A stretch of 64,000 bases of DNA from Limnohabitans sp. WS1 (GCF_003063265.1 NZ_NERU01000003.1:248001-312000); one strand, 5' to 3'. Shown: positions 18,524 to 30,559, numbered from the stretch's first letter. Notes: generated from the sequence alone by a model not told the origin. Numbers and translations are program-made.

Positions 18524-19698
18524 CTGATTTGGAATCTGTGGCCTTGACACAAGCCCCCTCGGGGGCTTTGTCCTTTGCCATGGTCGCTGGTGAAGCTTCA
18601 GGTGATTTATTGGCGGGTTTGCTGATTCAGGGGCTGACATCGCGTTGGCCCCAGGCGCGTGGATATGGGATTGGTGGGCCACGCATGCAGGCCCAAGGCT
18701 TTGAGGCTTGGTGGCCTCACGACAAATTGGCTGTTCGCGGTTATGTGGAGGTGTTACGACATTACCGAGGCATTGTCGCTATCCGCAATCAATTGCGAGA
18801 GCGTTTGCTCAATCAGCCGCCGGATGTATTCATTGGTGTTGATGCACCTGACTTCAATCTGGATCTGGAAGCCAAGCTCAAGCAGTCGGGCATCCCAACG
18901 GTGCACTTTGTTTGCCCGTCTGTCTGGGCTTGGCGTCCGGAGCGCATCGAAAAAATCCGACAAAGTGTCGATCACATGTTGTGCATCTTTCCATTTGAGC
19001 CCGCTTTGTTGGCTCAAGCTGGGATTGAGGCCACTTATGTCGGGCATCCTTTGGCGCAAACCATCCCGATGAATCCTGACCGGTTTGCTGCCCGAGAGTC
19101 ACTGGGTTTGGATAACCAAAGGCCCGTGGTGGCCTTGTTGCCTGGCAGTCGCCAATCGGAAATAGATCACCTGACGCCGCGATTTGTTCAGGCGGCGCAA
19201 ATCATGCAGCGGCAAAACCCTTGGCTGCAATTTGTCTTGCCCGCCATTCCGCGTCTTTTGCCTCAACTGGAGGCCATGGTGCAAGCGCAGGGCGGTTTGC
19301 CGGGTTTGTTGATGCTTCAAGGGCAATCCCATGCCGCACTTGCTGCTTGTGATGTCACCTTGATTGCCAGTGGCACCGCGACCTTGGAGGCGGCTTTGTT
19401 CAAACGCCCCATGGTGATTGGTTACCACATGAATTGGCTCAGTTGGCAGATCATGAAGCGACAACAACTTCAGCCCTGGGTGGGTCTGCCCAACATCCTC
19501 AGTCAGGACTTTGTGGTGCCTGAATTGCTGCAAGACCGTTGCACCCCTGAGGCTTTGGCCAAAGCTTGTTTGGCTTGGTTGTCTGCTCCGGACAGGGTGG
19601 AAGCCATCCAGTCCCGTTTTCAACAAATGCATTTGTCTTTACAGCGCCATACGGCTGATTTGTCTACCCATGCCCTCGAAAAAGTCCTCTCGCGCTGA
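18520..19698 (+). CDS. lpxB: Lipid A disaccharide synthase
   Basis: LpxB joins UDP-diacylglucosamine and lipid X at the inner membrane. The GT19 family features [14 protein letters not shown] at the N-terminus, [23 protein letters not shown] and [10 protein letters not shown] are all present. 392 aa. The best start is a TTG at 18520 overlapping the lpxA stop by four bases (TTGA); the first ATG, at 18580, would begin inside the nucleotide fold, so it is unlikely. Confidence 0.95.
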   Translation: MTDLESVALTQAPSGALSFAMVAGEASGDLLAGLLIQGLTSRWPQARGYGIGGPRMQAQGFEAWWPHDKLAVRGYVEVLRHYRGIVAIRNQLRERLLNQPPDVFIGVDAPDFNLDLEAKLKQSGIPTVHFVCPSVWAWRPERIEKIRQSVDHMLCIFPFEPALLAQAGIEATYVGHPLAQTIPMNPDRFAARESLGLDNQRPVVALLPGSRQSEIDHLTPRFVQAAQIMQRQNPWLQFVLPAIPRLLPQLEAMVQAQGGLPGLLMLQGQSHAALAACDVTLIASGTATLEAALFKRPMVIGYHMNWLSWQIMKRQQLQPWVGLPNILSQDFVVPELLQDRCTPEALAKACLAWLSAPDRVEAIQSRFQQMHLSLQRHTADLSTHALEKVLSR

Positions 19699-20293
19699 TC
19701 AGTCTGCTTTGCATTTCCAAGTCTCTGGCCTGATGGCGGGTGTGGATGAGGCTGGCCGTGGTCCCTTGGCTGGCCCGGTGGTCGCTGCGGCTGTGATTTT
19801 GGATGAGCTCAACCCCATTCTCGGATTGAACGACTCCAAAAAACTCACAGCCAAGCGACGTGAGGCCTTGTTTGACGAAATACGTGCGCGTGCTTTGTGT
19901 TTCGCCATCGCAGAGGCGTCCGTTGAGGAAATCGATCAAATCAACATCCTGCAAGCGACCCTGCTGGCCATGAAGCGGGCTGTCGAAGGCTTGCGGCTTG
20001 TGCCCAAGTTGGTCTTGGTCGACGGCAACCGATTGCCAACCTTGGCCATGCATTCAGAAGCCATTGTCAAAGGCGACGCTTTGGTGCCAGCCATCTCCGC
20101 CGCCTCCATTTTGGCGAAAGTGCACCGTGATCGTTTATGCGCTGAAATGCATGAGCGCTACCCTGTGTATGGATTCGATCAGCACAAAGGGTATGGCACC
20201 GCCCAGCACATGGCCGCTTTGCAAGCGCATGGCCCTACCAATTGCCACAGAATGACATTTGCCCCGGTGGCCAGGAGTGTGCAATGCAGCTGA
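19670..20293 (+). CDS. rnhB: Ribonuclease HII
   Basis: RNase HII removes ribonucleotides from [23 protein letters not shown] holds the first catalytic Asp-Glu; LVDGN and [13 protein letters not shown] contain further active-site residues. 207 aa. ATG 19670 overlaps the lpxB 3' end by 29 bases; an open frame extends farther upstream but inside lpxB. Last gene but one of the lipid A run. Confidence 0.96.
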   Translation: MPSKKSSRADQSALHFQVSGLMAGVDEAGRGPLAGPVVAAAVILDELNPILGLNDSKKLTAKRREALFDEIRARALCFAIAEASVEEIDQINILQATLLAMKRAVEGLRLVPKLVLVDGNRLPTLAMHSEAIVKGDALVPAISAASILAKVHRDRLCAEMHERYPVYGFDQHKGYGTAQHMAALQAHGPTNCHRMTFAPVARSVQCS

Positions 20294-21057
20294 TCACCTC
20301 ACGCGACAACCCCCATGTGAAGGCTTGGCGGCGTTTGGCCCAAGAAACCACGGCCTACCGAAAAGCAGGGCAGTTTTGGCTGGAAGGTGACCACCTGTGC
20401 CGCGCGGCGCTTGAGCGAGGCGTTCGCCCTTTGCAAGTGGTGCTAACCGAGTCTTTTTGGTCTGAACAGGGTGAGCAATGGACGGGGATCACGGATCAGG
20501 TGTTTGTCTTGCCTGATGGCTTATTTGCCAGTTTGAGCGGCCTGGAATCGCCGGCTCGAATGGGCTTTGTGGTGGCTTGGACGGCGGAAAAGCAAGTCTT
20601 GCCCGGTGTGCCTACCGTGGTGCTGGACCGATTGCAAGATGCAGGCAATGTGGGAGCCATTTTGCGCTGCGCCTCCGCATTTGGTTACCGTCAGGTGCTG
20701 GCCATCAAAGGCACGGCGGCCTTGTGGTCGCCCAAAGTCCTGAGGGCTGGAATGGGGGCACATTTTGGTTTGAAGCTGGTCGAGTCGGTCAGCCCAAGCG
20801 ATGTGATCGCTTTGCAAGTGCCCATTTTGACCACCAGTTCGCATCAAGGCCCTTTTATTCATGAGTTACTTCGGCGAGGCGAGTTGCCGGGTCAATGTGC
20901 TTGGGTGTTTGGTCATGAAGGGCAAGGAGTAAGTGATGACTTGATGGCGATGGCGCAATTGTCAGTTCGCATTGCTCAACCTGGTGGAGAGGAGTCTTTG
21001 AATGTGGCCACTGCCGCTGCCATTTGTTTGCATGCCAGCGCAAGTGTTGCGCTGTAA
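20284..21057 (+). CDS. TrmH/SpoU-family RNA 2'-O-methyltransferase
   Basis: A SPOUT methyltransferase that probably methylates a ribose in rRNA or tRNA. The N-terminal substrate-binding region ([19 protein letters not shown]) resembles the TrmH substrate-binding domain. The knot domain has [30 protein letters not shown] and the final motif [15 protein letters not shown]. 257 aa. It overlaps rnhB by ten bases. The exact target nucleotide (RlmB-like or other) is not clear. Confidence 0.88.
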   Translation: MQLITSRDNPHVKAWRRLAQETTAYRKAGQFWLEGDHLCRAALERGVRPLQVVLTESFWSEQGEQWTGITDQVFVLPDGLFASLSGLESPARMGFVVAWTAEKQVLPGVPTVVLDRLQDAGNVGAILRCASAFGYRQVLAIKGTAALWSPKVLRAGMGAHFGLKLVESVSPSDVIALQVPILTTSSHQGPFIHELLRRGELPGQCAWVFGHEGQGVSDDLMAMAQLSVRIAQPGGEESLNVATAAAICLHASASVAL

Positions 21058-21120
21058 GTCGGAGGCCAACAGGAAGACACTTGTGGTGAGTAATTTGTCA
21101 GGGTTTACTAGCGGTCCTCA

Positions 21121-21138
21121 GCTATAATGAGAGGCTTT
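21121..21138 (+). promoter_or_regulatory. Probable carAB promoter (-10 region)
   Basis: TATAAT at 21123-21128 in GCTATAATGAGAGGCTTT, the motif shared with rpsB and rpsF. The 198-base gap 21058-21255 otherwise holds only an untranslated leader of about 115 bases, in which I see no clear attenuator. Confidence 0.65.
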
Positions 21139-21255
21139 CCCGCATCAACCTGTACGCCACAGTCCATCCCAGGCCCATTCCTCGAACAAGCAGCCAAAAA
21201 GAGATCCCATCTCTGGTGAGTGCTGAGGCGTACCCGAACTATTCCGGAGAACCCA

Positions 21256-22419
21256 GTGCTTTTGTCTCTTCAGGGAACCTTCCCGCCCGCCATCTTGGCG
21301 CTCGCAGACGGCACGGTCTTTATCGGCAACTCGATTGGAGCCACCGGCTCCACAGTCGGCGAAGTGGTGTTCAACACCTCGCTCACCGGCTACCAGGAAA
21401 TCCTCACTGACCCCAGCTACTGCCAGCAGATCGTCACCTTGACGTACCCGCACATCGGTAACTACGGGGTCAACGAGGAAGACATCGAAGCTGACCAAGT
21501 CCATGCTGCTGGCCTGATCATCAAAGACTTGCCTCTTGTGGCAAGCAACTTCCGCTCCAGTCAAACCTTGTCGTCCTACCTTGTGGACGCTGGCACGGTC
21601 GCCATTGCCAACATCGACACCCGCCAACTGACCCGTCTCTTGCGCACAAAGGGTGCCCAAAACGGTGCCATTGTGGGTTTGGCCAAAGGCCAAGAAGTTA
21701 CCCAAGCCCTGATCGACCAAGCCGTGGCTGCGGCCAAGGCGGCCCCCAACATGGCGGGTCTCGATTTGGCGCAACAAGTCACCGTGGCCCAGCCTTACGA
21801 CTGGACCCAAACCGAGTGGCAACTGGGTGCCGGTTATGGCACTCAGACCGCCCCCAAGTTCCATGTGGTGGCGTACGACTTCGGTGTGAAGAAAAACATC
21901 TTGCGCATGTTGGCCGAGCGCGGTTGCAAAGTGACCGTCGTGCCTGCGAAGACACCCGCTGCCGAAGTGCTCAAGCACAAGCCGGATGGCATCTTCCTGT
22001 CCAACGGCCCTGGTGATCCACAGCCTTGTGACTACGCCATTGCAGCGGCGGCCGAGTTGATTGAAACCGGCATTCCCACATTCGGCATTTGCCTGGGCCA
22101 CCAGATCATGGCTTTGGCCAGCGGTGCAAAAACTTTCAAGATGAAGTTTGGCCACCACGGCGCGAACCATCCTGTGAAAGACCTCGACTCGGGTCGCGTG
22201 TCCATCACCAGCCAAAACCACGGTTTTGCGGTGGATGAAAAATCTTTGCCCGCCAACCTGCGTGCCACGCACGTCTCTTTGTTTGACGGCACCTTGCAGG
22301 GCCTTGCACGCACCGACAAGCCTGCGTTCTGCTTCCAGGGTCACCCCGAAGCCTCGCCCGGCCCACACGACATTGCTTACCTCTTTGACCGCTTCATCAA
22401 CCTGATGGAGACAAAATAA
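21256..22419 (+). CDS. carA: Carbamoyl-phosphate synthase small subunit
   Basis: CarA hydrolyses glutamine and passes ammonia to CarB for carbamoyl phosphate, used in pyrimidine and arginine synthesis. The N-terminal domain is 1-150 or so; the class I amidotransferase domain has the nucleophile in [13 protein letters not shown] and the His/Glu pair in [12 protein letters not shown]. 387 aa. The start is GTG 21256, with GGAGA at 21246 and the family N-terminus [18 protein letters not shown]; the upstream frame from 21220 is leader. Confidence 0.96.
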   Translation: MLLSLQGTFPPAILALADGTVFIGNSIGATGSTVGEVVFNTSLTGYQEILTDPSYCQQIVTLTYPHIGNYGVNEEDIEADQVHAAGLIIKDLPLVASNFRSSQTLSSYLVDAGTVAIANIDTRQLTRLLRTKGAQNGAIVGLAKGQEVTQALIDQAVAAAKAAPNMAGLDLAQQVTVAQPYDWTQTEWQLGAGYGTQTAPKFHVVAYDFGVKKNILRMLAERGCKVTVVPAKTPAAEVLKHKPDGIFLSNGPGDPQPCDYAIAAAAELIETGIPTFGICLGHQIMALASGAKTFKMKFGHHGANHPVKDLDSGRVSITSQNHGFAVDEKSLPANLRATHVSLFDGTLQGLARTDKPAFCFQGHPEASPGPHDIAYLFDRFINLMETK

Positions 22420-25400
22420 TGCCTAAGCGCACCGACCTCAAAAGCATCCTCATCATTGGCGCGGGCCCGATCATCATTGGTCAGGCCTGTGAGTTCGATT
22501 ACTCCGGCGTGCAGGCCTGCAAAGCTTTGCGCGAAGAGGGCTACAAAGTCATTCTGATCAACAGCAATCCTGCCACGATCATGACCGACCCGGCCACGGC
22601 CGACGTCACCTACATCGAGCCCATCACCTGGCAGACGGTCGAGAAGATCATTGCCAAAGAGCGCCCTGACGCCATCTTGCCCACCATGGGTGGCCAGACT
22701 GCCCTCAACTGCGCTTTGGACTTGTGGCACCACGGCGTGCTCGAAAAATACAAGGTTGAGCTGATCGGCGCAACGCCTGAAGCCATCGACAAAGCCGAAG
22801 ACCGCTTGAAGTTCAAAGACGCCATGACCAAGATCGGTCTGGGTTCCGCGCGTTCCGGCATCGCCCACAGCATGGAAGAAGCGTGGGATGTGCAAAAGAC
22901 CTTGGGCTTCCCCACCGTCATTCGCCCCAGCTTCACGCTGGGCGGCACGGGCGGCGGCATTGCTTACAACCCCGAAGAGTTCGAAGTCATTTGCAAGCGT
23001 GGCCTGGAGGCTTCGCCTACCACCGAGCTGTTGATTGAAGAGTCCTTGCTCGGCTGGAAAGAGTACGAGATGGAAGTGGTTCGCGACAAGGCGGACAACT
23101 GCATCATCGTTTGCTCGATCGAAAACCTGGACCCTATGGGCGTGCACACAGGCGACTCGATCACCGTGGCCCCAGCCCAGACGCTGACCGACAAGGAATA
23201 CCAGATTTTGCGCAACGCCTCTCTGGCCGTTTTGCGCGAAATCGGTGTGGACACGGGCGGCTCGAACGTGCAGTTCTCGATCAACCCGAAAGACGGCCGC
23301 ATGGTCGTCATCGAGATGAACCCCCGTGTGTCGCGTTCCTCGGCCTTGGCCTCCAAAGCCACGGGTTTCCCGATTGCGAAAGTCGCAGCCAAGCTCGCAG
23401 TGGGTTACACGCTGGACGAGTTGCGCAACGACATCACGGGCGGTGCCACGCCTGCGTCCTTCGAGCCATCGATCGACTATGTGGTTACCAAGATTCCCCG
23501 TTTTGCGTTCGAGAAGTTTCCAACGGCCGACAGCCGTTTGACCACCCAAATGAAATCGGTGGGCGAGGTGATGGCCATGGGCCGAACCTTCCAAGAGTCG
23601 TTCCAGAAAGCCTTGCGCGGTCTGGAAGTCGGCGTGGACGGCATGAACGAGAAAACCCAAGACCGCGAAGTGCTCGAGAAAGAACTGGGCGAGCCTGGCC
23701 CGGAGCGCATCTGGTATGTGGGCGATGCATTTGCCATGGGCCTGAGCGTGGACGAGGTGTTTGCCTTGACCAAAATCGACCCTTGGTTCTTGGTGCAGAT
23801 CGAAGAGATCGTGAAGATCGAACTGGAATTGGAAACCACCACGCTCGAAGCCATCACGGCCGACGAATTGCGTGCGCTCAAGAAGAAAGGCTTCTCGGAC
23901 CGCCGTTTGGCCAAATTGCTCAAAACCACCGAGCATGTGGTGCGTGCCCGTCGCCATGCGCTGAGCATCCGCCCCGTTTACAAGCGTGTGGACACATGCG
24001 CGGCCGAGTTCTCGACCGACACCGCCTACATGTACTCCTGCTATGAAGGTAACGGAGACGGCGAGTGCGAAGCCGAACCCACCACCAACAAAAAAATCAT
24101 GGTGCTGGGCGGTGGTCCGAACCGCATTGGTCAGGGCATCGAGTTTGACTACTGCTGCGTGCACGCCGCGCTCGCCATGCGCGAAGACGGTTACGAAACC
24201 ATCATGGTCAACTGCAACCCTGAGACCGTGTCGACCGACTACGACACCTCGGACCGTTTGTATTTTGAGCCCGTCACTTTGGAAGACGTGCTTGAAATCG
24301 TCGACAAGGAAAAGCCCACAGGCGTCATCGTGCAATACGGTGGCCAAACGCCGTTGAAGTTGGCGTTGGACTTGGAAGCCGCAGGCGTGCCCATCATCGG
24401 CACCAGCCCCGACATGATCGACGCGGCCGAAGACCGTGAGCGTTTCCAGAAATTGCTGCAAGACCTCGGTCTGCGCCAGCCGCCCAATGCCACGGCCCGC
24501 ACCGAAGCTGAGGCTTTGGAAAAAGCCGCCGCCTTGGGTTACCCCTTGGTCGTGCGTCCCAGCTATGTGCTCGGTGGCCGCGCCATGGAAATCGTGCACG
24601 AGCAGCGTGACTTGGAGCGCTACATGCGCGAAGCGGTTAAGGTGTCGCACGATTCACCCGTGCTGCTGGACCGTTTCCTGAACGATGCGATCGAGTGCGA
24701 TGTGGACTGCTTGCGCGACCCCGAAGGCAAGACCTTCATCGGCGGCGTGATGGAGCACATCGAACAAGCCGGTGTGCACAGCGGCGACTCGGCATGCTCC
24801 TTGCCTCCTTACTCTCTGTCCTCCGCCACAGTAGACGAGCTCAAGCGCCAATCGGCCGCGATGGCCGGTGCCTTGAACGTGGTGGGTTTGATGAACGTTC
24901 AGTTTGCCATCCAGCATGTGGACGGCCAAGACGTGATCTACGTACTGGAAGTCAACCCTCGCGCTTCACGCACGGTGCCTTATGTCTCCAAAGCCACGGG
25001 CATTCAATTGGCCAAGGTGGCGGCGCGTTGCATGGCGGGCCAGACCCTGGCATCGCAAGGCATCACGAAAGAAGTCACACCACCTTATTTCAGCGTGAAA
25101 GAAGCCGTCTTCCCCTTCGTGAAGTTCCCTGGCGTCGACACCATCCTCGGCCCCGAGATGAAGTCCACCGGCGAAGTCATGGGCGTGGGCAAGACCTTTG
25201 GCGAAGCCTTTGTGAAGAGCCAAATGGGCGCAGGCACCAAGTTGCCACGCCCCACCAAGGCCGACGGCACGCCTTCGGGCAAGGTCTTCATCTCGGTGAA
25301 AAACAACGACAAGGCGCGTGTAATCGAAGTGGCCCGCCAGTTGTCAGCGCAAGGCTTTTCACTCGTGGCGACCAAGGGCACGGCCAATGCGATCACCGCA

Positions 25401-25679
25401 GCAGGGGTGTCGTGTGCCATCGTGAACAAGGTCACCGAAGGACGTCCACACATTGTTGACATGATCAAAAACAATGAAATTGTGTTGGTCATCAATACCG
25501 TCGAGGAGCGCCGCAATGCGATCGCCGATTCACGCCACATCCGTACTTCCGCTTTGCTCAATCGCGTGACCACATTCACCACCATTGCGGGTGCTGAGGC
25601 AGCGGTCGAGGGCATGAAGTACATGGACAAGTTGGACGTTATTTCAGTTCAAGAAATGCACGCACAACTGTTGGCCTGA
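22419..25679 (+). CDS. carB: Carbamoyl-phosphate synthase large subunit
   Basis: CarB carries out the two ATP-dependent phosphorylations that make carbamoyl phosphate. Two homologous ATP-grasp halves are visible: [20 protein letters not shown] near the N-terminus and [19 protein letters not shown] at about residue 560. A C-terminal MGS-like allosteric domain starts near residue 945 ([19 protein letters not shown]). 1086 aa. Its ATG overlaps the carA stop by one base. Confidence 0.98.
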   Translation: MPKRTDLKSILIIGAGPIIIGQACEFDYSGVQACKALREEGYKVILINSNPATIMTDPATADVTYIEPITWQTVEKIIAKERPDAILPTMGGQTALNCALDLWHHGVLEKYKVELIGATPEAIDKAEDRLKFKDAMTKIGLGSARSGIAHSMEEAWDVQKTLGFPTVIRPSFTLGGTGGGIAYNPEEFEVICKRGLEASPTTELLIEESLLGWKEYEMEVVRDKADNCIIVCSIENLDPMGVHTGDSITVAPAQTLTDKEYQILRNASLAVLREIGVDTGGSNVQFSINPKDGRMVVIEMNPRVSRSSALASKATGFPIAKVAAKLAVGYTLDELRNDITGGATPASFEPSIDYVVTKIPRFAFEKFPTADSRLTTQMKSVGEVMAMGRTFQESFQKALRGLEVGVDGMNEKTQDREVLEKELGEPGPERIWYVGDAFAMGLSVDEVFALTKIDPWFLVQIEEIVKIELELETTTLEAITADELRALKKKGFSDRRLAKLLKTTEHVVRARRHALSIRPVYKRVDTCAAEFSTDTAYMYSCYEGNGDGECEAEPTTNKKIMVLGGGPNRIGQGIEFDYCCVHAALAMREDGYETIMVNCNPETVSTDYDTSDRLYFEPVTLEDVLEIVDKEKPTGVIVQYGGQTPLKLALDLEAAGVPIIGTSPDMIDAAEDRERFQKLLQDLGLRQPPNATARTEAEALEKAAALGYPLVVRPSYVLGGRAMEIVHEQRDLERYMREAVKVSHDSPVLLDRFLNDAIECDVDCLRDPEGKTFIGGVMEHIEQAGVHSGDSACSLPPYSLSSATVDELKRQSAAMAGALNVVGLMNVQFAIQHVDGQDVIYVLEVNPRASRTVPYVSKATGIQLAKVAARCMAGQTLASQGITKEVTPPYFSVKEAVFPFVKFPGVDTILGPEMKSTGEVMGVGKTFGEAFVKSQMGAGTKLPRPTKADGTPSGKVFISVKNNDKARVIEVARQLSAQGFSLVATKGTANAITAAGVSCAIVNKVTEGRPHIVDMIKNNEIVLVINTVEERRNAIADSRHIRTSALLNRVTTFTTIAGAEAAVEGMKYMDKLDVISVQEMHAQLLA

Positions 25680-25735
25680 AACCTTGTGTTGAATGCCGCC
25701 CTTGATTGCTCGGGCGGTGCATAATGCAGTCAATG

Positions 25736-25769
25736 ACCGCCGAGTTCCAACACTCGGCGGTTTGCTTTT
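25736..25769 (+). promoter_or_regulatory. Strong hairpin in the greA leader (attenuator candidate)
   Basis: ACCGCCGAGT (25736-25745) pairs perfectly with ACTCGGCGGT (25752-25761) and is followed by TTTGCTTTT, ending just before the greA Shine-Dalgarno GGAG. A CATAAT box at 25720-25725 could be the -10. It could equally terminate carB transcripts. Confidence 0.65.
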
Positions 25770-25781
25770 GGAGAACCCCAT

Positions 25782-26258
25782 ATGTCCACCATTCCAATCA
25801 CAAAACGCGGAGCTGAAAAACTCAAAGAAGAGTTGCACCGCCTCAAAACAGTCGACCGTCCCGGCGTGATTCAAGCCATTGCCGAGGCTCGGGCCCAAGG
25901 CGACTTGAGCGAGAACGCTGAATACGACGCGGCCAAAGACCGTCAGGGCTTCATCGAGGGCCGGATTCAGGAAATTGAAGGCAAATTGTCAGCGGCGCAA
26001 ATCATCGACCCCGCTTCGGTTGATGCTGGTGGCCGTGTGGTGTTTGGCACCACTGTGGAGCTCGAAGATGAAAGCTCAGGCGAAGCGGTCAAGTACCAGA
26101 TCGTGGGTGAGGATGAAGCCGATTTGAAACTGGGTTTGATCAACATCAGCAGCCCTATTGCTCGCGCTTTGATAGGCAAAGAGGAGGGTGATGTGGCCGA
26201 AGTACAAGCTCCAGGCGGCGTGCGCCGTTACGAGATTGTGGGTGTTTCCTACATTTGA
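25782..26258 (+). CDS. greA: Transcription elongation factor GreA
   Basis: GreA stimulates transcript cleavage by backtracked RNA polymerase through the secondary channel. The N-terminal coiled coil has the acidic tip in [17 protein letters not shown] and the C-terminal FKBP-like domain ends YEIVGVSYI. 158 aa is exact for the family. GGAG precedes ATG 25782. The hairpin just upstream suggests transcript attenuation. Confidence 0.98.
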   Translation: MSTIPITKRGAEKLKEELHRLKTVDRPGVIQAIAEARAQGDLSENAEYDAAKDRQGFIEGRIQEIEGKLSAAQIIDPASVDAGGRVVFGTTVELEDESSGEAVKYQIVGEDEADLKLGLINISSPIARALIGKEEGDVAEVQAPGGVRRYEIVGVSYI

Positions 26259-26266
26259 GCCAAACC

Positions 26267-26289
26267 AAAGGCCGTATAAAACGGCCTTT
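26267..26289. terminator. Hairpin between greA and yhbY
   Basis: AAAGGCCGT pairs with ACGGCCTTT around a short loop, with A-rich and T-rich flanks, between convergent greA and yhbY. The T-run is only three bases, so it is a modest bidirectional terminator. Confidence 0.6.
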
Positions 26290-26328
26290 GCAGATGAACG
26301 AGTCAGATTGACTCAGTCCGATCAGCCC

Positions 26329-26802
26329 TCAGTCGTGGCGACCTTTTTTGACTGATTTTTGTTTGGGCTTGGCACGTTTGATTTGGCCCCCGGCGGCCAG
26401 TCGTTGATTGCCCAGTACACGGACGGTTTTAACTTCAGGACGTTGACCACCTCGTGAGCTGTATTTCAGAATTTTGAAATCACGAGGTCCCGCTTTGCGG
26501 TCTTCGTCGGTTTCTTTGATTTTTTCAGGCTGTGGTCGCCAAAGGATCAGCAATTTGCCAATGTGCTGGATGGGCGCGGCGCTGAGTTGATCTGCCAATT
26601 GGGCGAACATGGTCTCGCGTGCGGCGCGGTCGTCGCCGAGTACGCGGATTTTGATCAAGCCATGCGCGTTCAGGGCGGCTTCGGTTTCCTTGATGACGGC
26701 AGGAGTTAAACCATCACCACCGATCATGACGACCGGATCAAGGTGGTGGGCATCGGCGCGAAAAACTTTGCGCTCGGCAGGTGTGAGTTGTATTTGGGGC
26801 AT
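26329..26802 (-). CDS. yhbY: YhbY-type CRM-domain RNA-binding protein
   Basis: A CRM (CRS1/YhbY) domain protein associated with pre-50S ribosomal subunits in E. coli. The domain starts [27 protein letters not shown], contains the GxxG-like VMIGGDGLT and covers about residues 1-97. A basic C-terminal tail of about 60 residues ([16 protein letters not shown]) is longer than in E. coli. ATG 26802 was chosen; the longer frame to 26898 adds a hydrophobic stretch that is the antisense of the rlmE start. Divergent from rlmE by 31 bases. Confidence 0.88.
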   Translation of the reverse strand: MPQIQLTPAERKVFRADAHHLDPVVMIGGDGLTPAVIKETEAALNAHGLIKIRVLGDDRAARETMFAQLADQLSAAPIQHIGKLLILWRPQPEKIKETDEDRKAGPRDFKILKYSSRGGQRPEVKTVRVLGNQRLAAGGQIKRAKPKQKSVKKGRHD

Positions 26803-26833
26803 CCCCGTATTATCCCCGCAAGGACGCAAAAGA

Positions 26834-27496
26834 ATGAAAGTCAAAACCAAAAGTAAAAAGGTCAACAAGGCATGGTTGAACGACCATGTGAATGACACCT
26901 ATGTGAAACTGGCCTTGAAAGAGGGTTACCGAGCGCGTGCAGCTTACAAACTCAAAGAAATCGACGAAACCATGGGCCTGATCCGGCCTGGCCATTTGGT
27001 GGTGGACCTGGGCTCTGCCCCCGGTGCTTGGAGTCAGTACCTGCGTCGCCGCTTGTCACCCGATGGTGCGGCTGTGGGCGAACTCAATGGCAGCATCATC
27101 GCGCTGGATATTCTGCCCATGGACCCGGTTGAGGGGGTGCAGTTCATTCAGGGGGATTTCCGCGAGAATGAGGTGGCTGCTTTGCTGGAGGCGGCATTGC
27201 AAGGGCGGCAGGCTGACGTGGTGGTGTCCGACATGGCCCCCAACCTGTCCGGCATTGAGTCCTCAGATGCAGCCCGTGTTCAACATTTGATCGAGTTGGC
27301 GGTCGAATTTGCCCAGAACCACATGAAGCCGCAAGGAGCCTTGGTGGTCAAAGTTTTTCACGGCAGCGGTTACAGCCAGATTGTCAAGATGTTCAAAGAG
27401 ACTTTCAAAGTGGTCAAACCCATCAAGCCCAAGTCCTCGCGAGACAAGTCTTCGGAGACTTTTTTGGTGGGCATGGGCTTGATTCATGACCTTTGA
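26834..27496 (+). CDS. rlmE: 23S rRNA (uridine-2'-O-)-methyltransferase RlmE
   Basis: RlmE (FtsJ/RrmJ) methylates U2552 of 23S rRNA late in 50S assembly. Seen: the catalytic Lys in [12 protein letters not shown], the SAM motif [26 protein letters not shown] and the second catalytic Lys in [10 protein letters not shown]. 220 aa, standard. ATG 26834 was chosen over the long open frame from 26609, which lies over yhbY. It precedes ftsH, as in E. coli. Confidence 0.96.
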   Translation: MKVKTKSKKVNKAWLNDHVNDTYVKLALKEGYRARAAYKLKEIDETMGLIRPGHLVVDLGSAPGAWSQYLRRRLSPDGAAVGELNGSIIALDILPMDPVEGVQFIQGDFRENEVAALLEAALQGRQADVVVSDMAPNLSGIESSDAARVQHLIELAVEFAQNHMKPQGALVVKVFHGSGYSQIVKMFKETFKVVKPIKPKSSRDKSSETFLVGMGLIHDL

Positions 27497-27601
27497 ATCA
27501 TTAATTCCTGCCTTTTCGAGGGCCAAACCCTATTGCAATGCTCTAAGGGGCTGCTGCAGGCCTAAAATGAGATCAGTCTTTTTTTTCGATTGGAGTCACT
27601 C

Positions 27602-29518
27602 TTGAATAACCCTTGGTTTTCCAAAATTGCCGTCTGGATGGTGATTGCCATGGTGCTGTTCACCTTGTTCAAGCAATTTGACAACCGTGGTGTCGCAGGT
27701 GCGAACGCCATTGGCTATTCAGATTTCCTCGAAGAGGTTCGCGGTAACCGGATCAAGAGCGCCACCATTTCCGAGAGCCCTGGTGGCACCGAAATTCTGG
27801 CCATCACCAACGACGACCGCCGCATCAAAACGACGGCCACTTACCTCGACCGCGGTCTGGTCGGTGACCTGATCAACAGCGGCGTGAAGTTCGACGTCAA
27901 GCCCCGCGAGGAGGGCTCCTTGCTCATGACCTTGCTGGTCAGCTGGGGGCCGATGCTCCTCTTGATTGGTGTTTGGGTGTATTTCATGCGCCAAATGCAA
28001 GGTGGTGGCAAGGGCGGAGCGTTCAGCTTTGGCAAGTCCAAGGCCCGTATGCTGGACGAAAACAACAACCAGGTCACCTTCGCAGATGTGGCCGGCTGTG
28101 ACGAGGCCAAAGAGGAGGTCAAGGAAGTTGTGGACTTCCTGAAAGACCCCCAGAAATTCCAGAAACTGGGTGGTCGCATTCCCCGTGGTTTGTTGTTGGT
28201 CGGCCCCCCTGGTACGGGTAAAACCCTGCTGGCCAAAGGCATCGCTGGAGAAGCCAAGGTGCCGTTCTTCAGCATCTCTGGTTCCGACTTTGTGGAAATG
28301 TTTGTCGGTGTGGGCGCTGCCCGTGTCCGCGACATGTTCGAAAACGCCAAAAAGAACGCGCCTTGCATCATTTTCATTGACGAAATTGACGCGGTCGGTC
28401 GCCAACGTGGTGCCGGTTTGGGCGGTGGCAACGACGAGCGCGAGCAAACCCTCAACCAGATGCTGGTCGAGATGGACGGCTTTGAGACCAACCTGGGTGT
28501 GATCGTCGTGGCGGCCACCAACCGTCCTGATATTTTGGATGCTGCCCTGCTGCGCCCCGGTCGTTTTGACCGCCAGGTGTATGTCACATTGCCCGACATT
28601 CGCGGTCGCGAGCAAATTTTGAACGTGCACATGCGCAAAGTGCCGATTGGCCAAGACGTCAATGCGGGTGTCATCGCCCGTGGCACGCCTGGCATGAGCG
28701 GCGCCGATTTGGCCAACTTGTGCAACGAAGCAGCATTGATGGCTGCACGCCGCAATGCCCGCGTGGTCGAGATGGTCGACTTTGAAAAGGCCAAGGACAA
28801 GATCTTGATGGGCCCTGAGCGCAAGAGCATGGTCATGCCCGAGCATGAGCGTCGCAACACCGCTTATCACGAAGCCGGTCACGCCTTGATTGGCAAGTTG
28901 CTGCCCAAGTGCGACCCGGTGCACAAGGTCACCATCATTCCCCGTGGCCGCGCCCTGGGTGTGACGATGAGCCTGCCTGAGCAAGACCGCTACAGCTACG
29001 ACAAGGAATTCATGTTGAACCAGATCAGCATGTTGTTCGGTGGCCGCATTGCCGAAGAAGTGTTCATGCACCAGATGACCACGGGTGCGAGCAATGACTT
29101 CGAGCGGGCCACATCCATCGCCCGTGACATGGTCATGCGTTATGGCATGACCGATGCTCTGGGCCCAATGGTTTATGCCGAAAACGAAGGCGAAGTGTTC
29201 TTGGGCCGTTCGGTGACCAAGACCACCAACATGAGCGAGTCCACCATGCAAAAAGTGGACATGGAAGTGCGCCGCATCATTGACGAGCAGTACAGCTTGG
29301 CCCGTCGTTTGATTGAAGAGCACAGTGCGCAGATGCACGCCATGGCCAAGGCCTTGCTGGAGTGGGAAACCATCGACAAGGACCAGATTGACGACATCAT
29401 GGCCGGTCGTGATCCTTTGCCTCCCAAGGACTGGACCCCTCGCACGCCGCCTTCCGGTGGCAACAGCGGTGGCGGTACACCGGCCGTGCAGCCGGAGCCA
29501 GCCACCACGGCGGCTTGA
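27602..29518 (+). CDS. ftsH: ATP-dependent zinc metalloprotease FtsH
   Basis: FtsH is an inner-membrane AAA+ protease that degrades membrane and regulatory proteins; in other bacteria it controls LpxC and hence lipid A level. Two membrane helices (about residues 5-23 and 100-120) flank a periplasmic domain. The AAA module has [17 protein letters not shown] and the protease HEAGHALIG. 638 aa with a Pro/Gly-rich tail. The start is TTG 27602 (N-terminus [12 protein letters not shown]), with GGAG at 27592. Confidence 0.96.
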   Translation: MNNPWFSKIAVWMVIAMVLFTLFKQFDNRGVAGANAIGYSDFLEEVRGNRIKSATISESPGGTEILAITNDDRRIKTTATYLDRGLVGDLINSGVKFDVKPREEGSLLMTLLVSWGPMLLLIGVWVYFMRQMQGGGKGGAFSFGKSKARMLDENNNQVTFADVAGCDEAKEEVKEVVDFLKDPQKFQKLGGRIPRGLLLVGPPGTGKTLLAKGIAGEAKVPFFSISGSDFVEMFVGVGAARVRDMFENAKKNAPCIIFIDEIDAVGRQRGAGLGGGNDEREQTLNQMLVEMDGFETNLGVIVVAATNRPDILDAALLRPGRFDRQVYVTLPDIRGREQILNVHMRKVPIGQDVNAGVIARGTPGMSGADLANLCNEAALMAARRNARVVEMVDFEKAKDKILMGPERKSMVMPEHERRNTAYHEAGHALIGKLLPKCDPVHKVTIIPRGRALGVTMSLPEQDRYSYDKEFMLNQISMLFGGRIAEEVFMHQMTTGASNDFERATSIARDMVMRYGMTDALGPMVYAENEGEVFLGRSVTKTTNMSESTMQKVDMEVRRIIDEQYSLARRLIEEHSAQMHAMAKALLEWETIDKDQIDDIMAGRDPLPPKDWTPRTPPSGGNSGGGTPAVQPEPATTAA

Positions 29519-29541
29519 TTTTCAAGTCCGGTGTTTAAAAG

Positions 29542-29565
29542 AACGGGGCCTTAGGCCCCGTTTTT
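29542..29565 (+). terminator. Terminator after ftsH
   Basis: AACGGGGCC / GGCCCCGTT with a three-base loop and a five-T tail, 24 bases after ftsH and just before folP. Confidence 0.85.
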
Positions 29566-29580
29566 CATGGAAAATTTTTG

Positions 29581-30468
29581 ATGACATTCAAGCCCATGCC
29601 ACACGCTTCGATCAACCGCTGGCAAACCTCTCGTTTTGACTTGGATCTGACTCAGCCTTTGATCATGGGCATTGTCAATGTCACGCCAGATTCCTTTTCC
29701 GACGGCGGCTTGCATGCCGAAACTTCTCAGGCCTTGCGCCATGCCGAGCAACTCCTTTGCGAGGGTGCGGATATCTTGGACATCGGGGCCGAGTCCACCC
29801 GGCCTGGCGCTGTGGTGGTTCCCGTGGAGCAAGAGTTGGCAAGGCTAGAACCCTTCTTGCGTGAAGCGGTGAGCTGGGGGGTTCCGATTTCTGTGGACAC
29901 TTACAAACCCGAGGTGATGCAAGCCTGCCTGGACTGGGGCGTTGACATCGTCAATGACATTTGGGCTTTGCGTCAACCGGGTGCTGAGCAGGTGGTGGCC
30001 ACCCACCCCCGGTGCGGCGTTTGTTTGATGCACATGCACCGCACCCCCCAAACCATGCAAGTTCAACCGATGACGGGGGATGTGTTGACCGAAGTGAACG
30101 CCTTTTTGAGCGCCCGCGTGAACGCCTTGCTGGAATTGGGTGTGACAGCATCCCGAGTCGTGTTGGACCCTGGCATTGGTTTTGGTAAAACCGTGGCACA
30201 GAACTTTCAGCTTCTGGCCGAGCAATCCCATTTATTGCGCTTGGGTTTTCCTCTGTTGGCCGGGTGGTCGCGCAAATCGGCTCTGGGTGCTGCATTGGCG
30301 CAAGATGGACACATGCCAGAACCCGCACAAAGGCAAGTGGCCAGCGTGGCTGCCGCTTTGATGGCTGTGGAACGGGGGGCATCGGTGGTGAGGGTGCATG
30401 ACGTCAAGGCCACAGTGGATGCACTCAAAATTTGGCATTTCGTGAACCAACAACACGGTGTACTTTGA
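29581..30468 (+). CDS. folP: Dihydropteroate synthase
   Basis: FolP condenses p-aminobenzoate with dihydropterin pyrophosphate in folate synthesis and is the sulfonamide target. The pterin-binding signature IMGIVNVTPDSFSDGG, the second signature LDIGAESTRPGA and GWSRKSALG are present. 295 aa. ATG 29581 is the likely start, though its ribosome site is weak and an ATG at 29596 is possible. It sits between ftsH and glmM, as in E. coli. Confidence 0.95.
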   Translation: MTFKPMPHASINRWQTSRFDLDLTQPLIMGIVNVTPDSFSDGGLHAETSQALRHAEQLLCEGADILDIGAESTRPGAVVVPVEQELARLEPFLREAVSWGVPISVDTYKPEVMQACLDWGVDIVNDIWALRQPGAEQVVATHPRCGVCLMHMHRTPQTMQVQPMTGDVLTEVNAFLSARVNALLELGVTASRVVLDPGIGFGKTVAQNFQLLAEQSHLLRLGFPLLAGWSRKSALGAALAQDGHMPEPAQRQVASVAAALMAVERGASVVRVHDVKATVDALKIWHFVNQQHGVL

Positions 30469-30559
30469 ATCGTCGATTCAGAATGTGTGTCAGTTTTGTT
30501 GATCTTTTGACTCGCTAGAATTCATTCATCCATCCACAACAAAAATCAGGAACTCTCGC

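Noticed and set aside
22377..24650. Long open frame antisense to carB
   Set aside because: Typical shadow of a codon-biased gene; His/Gly/Arg-rich with no domain, and carB is certain.
27719..29338. Open frame antisense to ftsH
   Set aside because: Shadow; FtsH motifs on the plus strand are complete.
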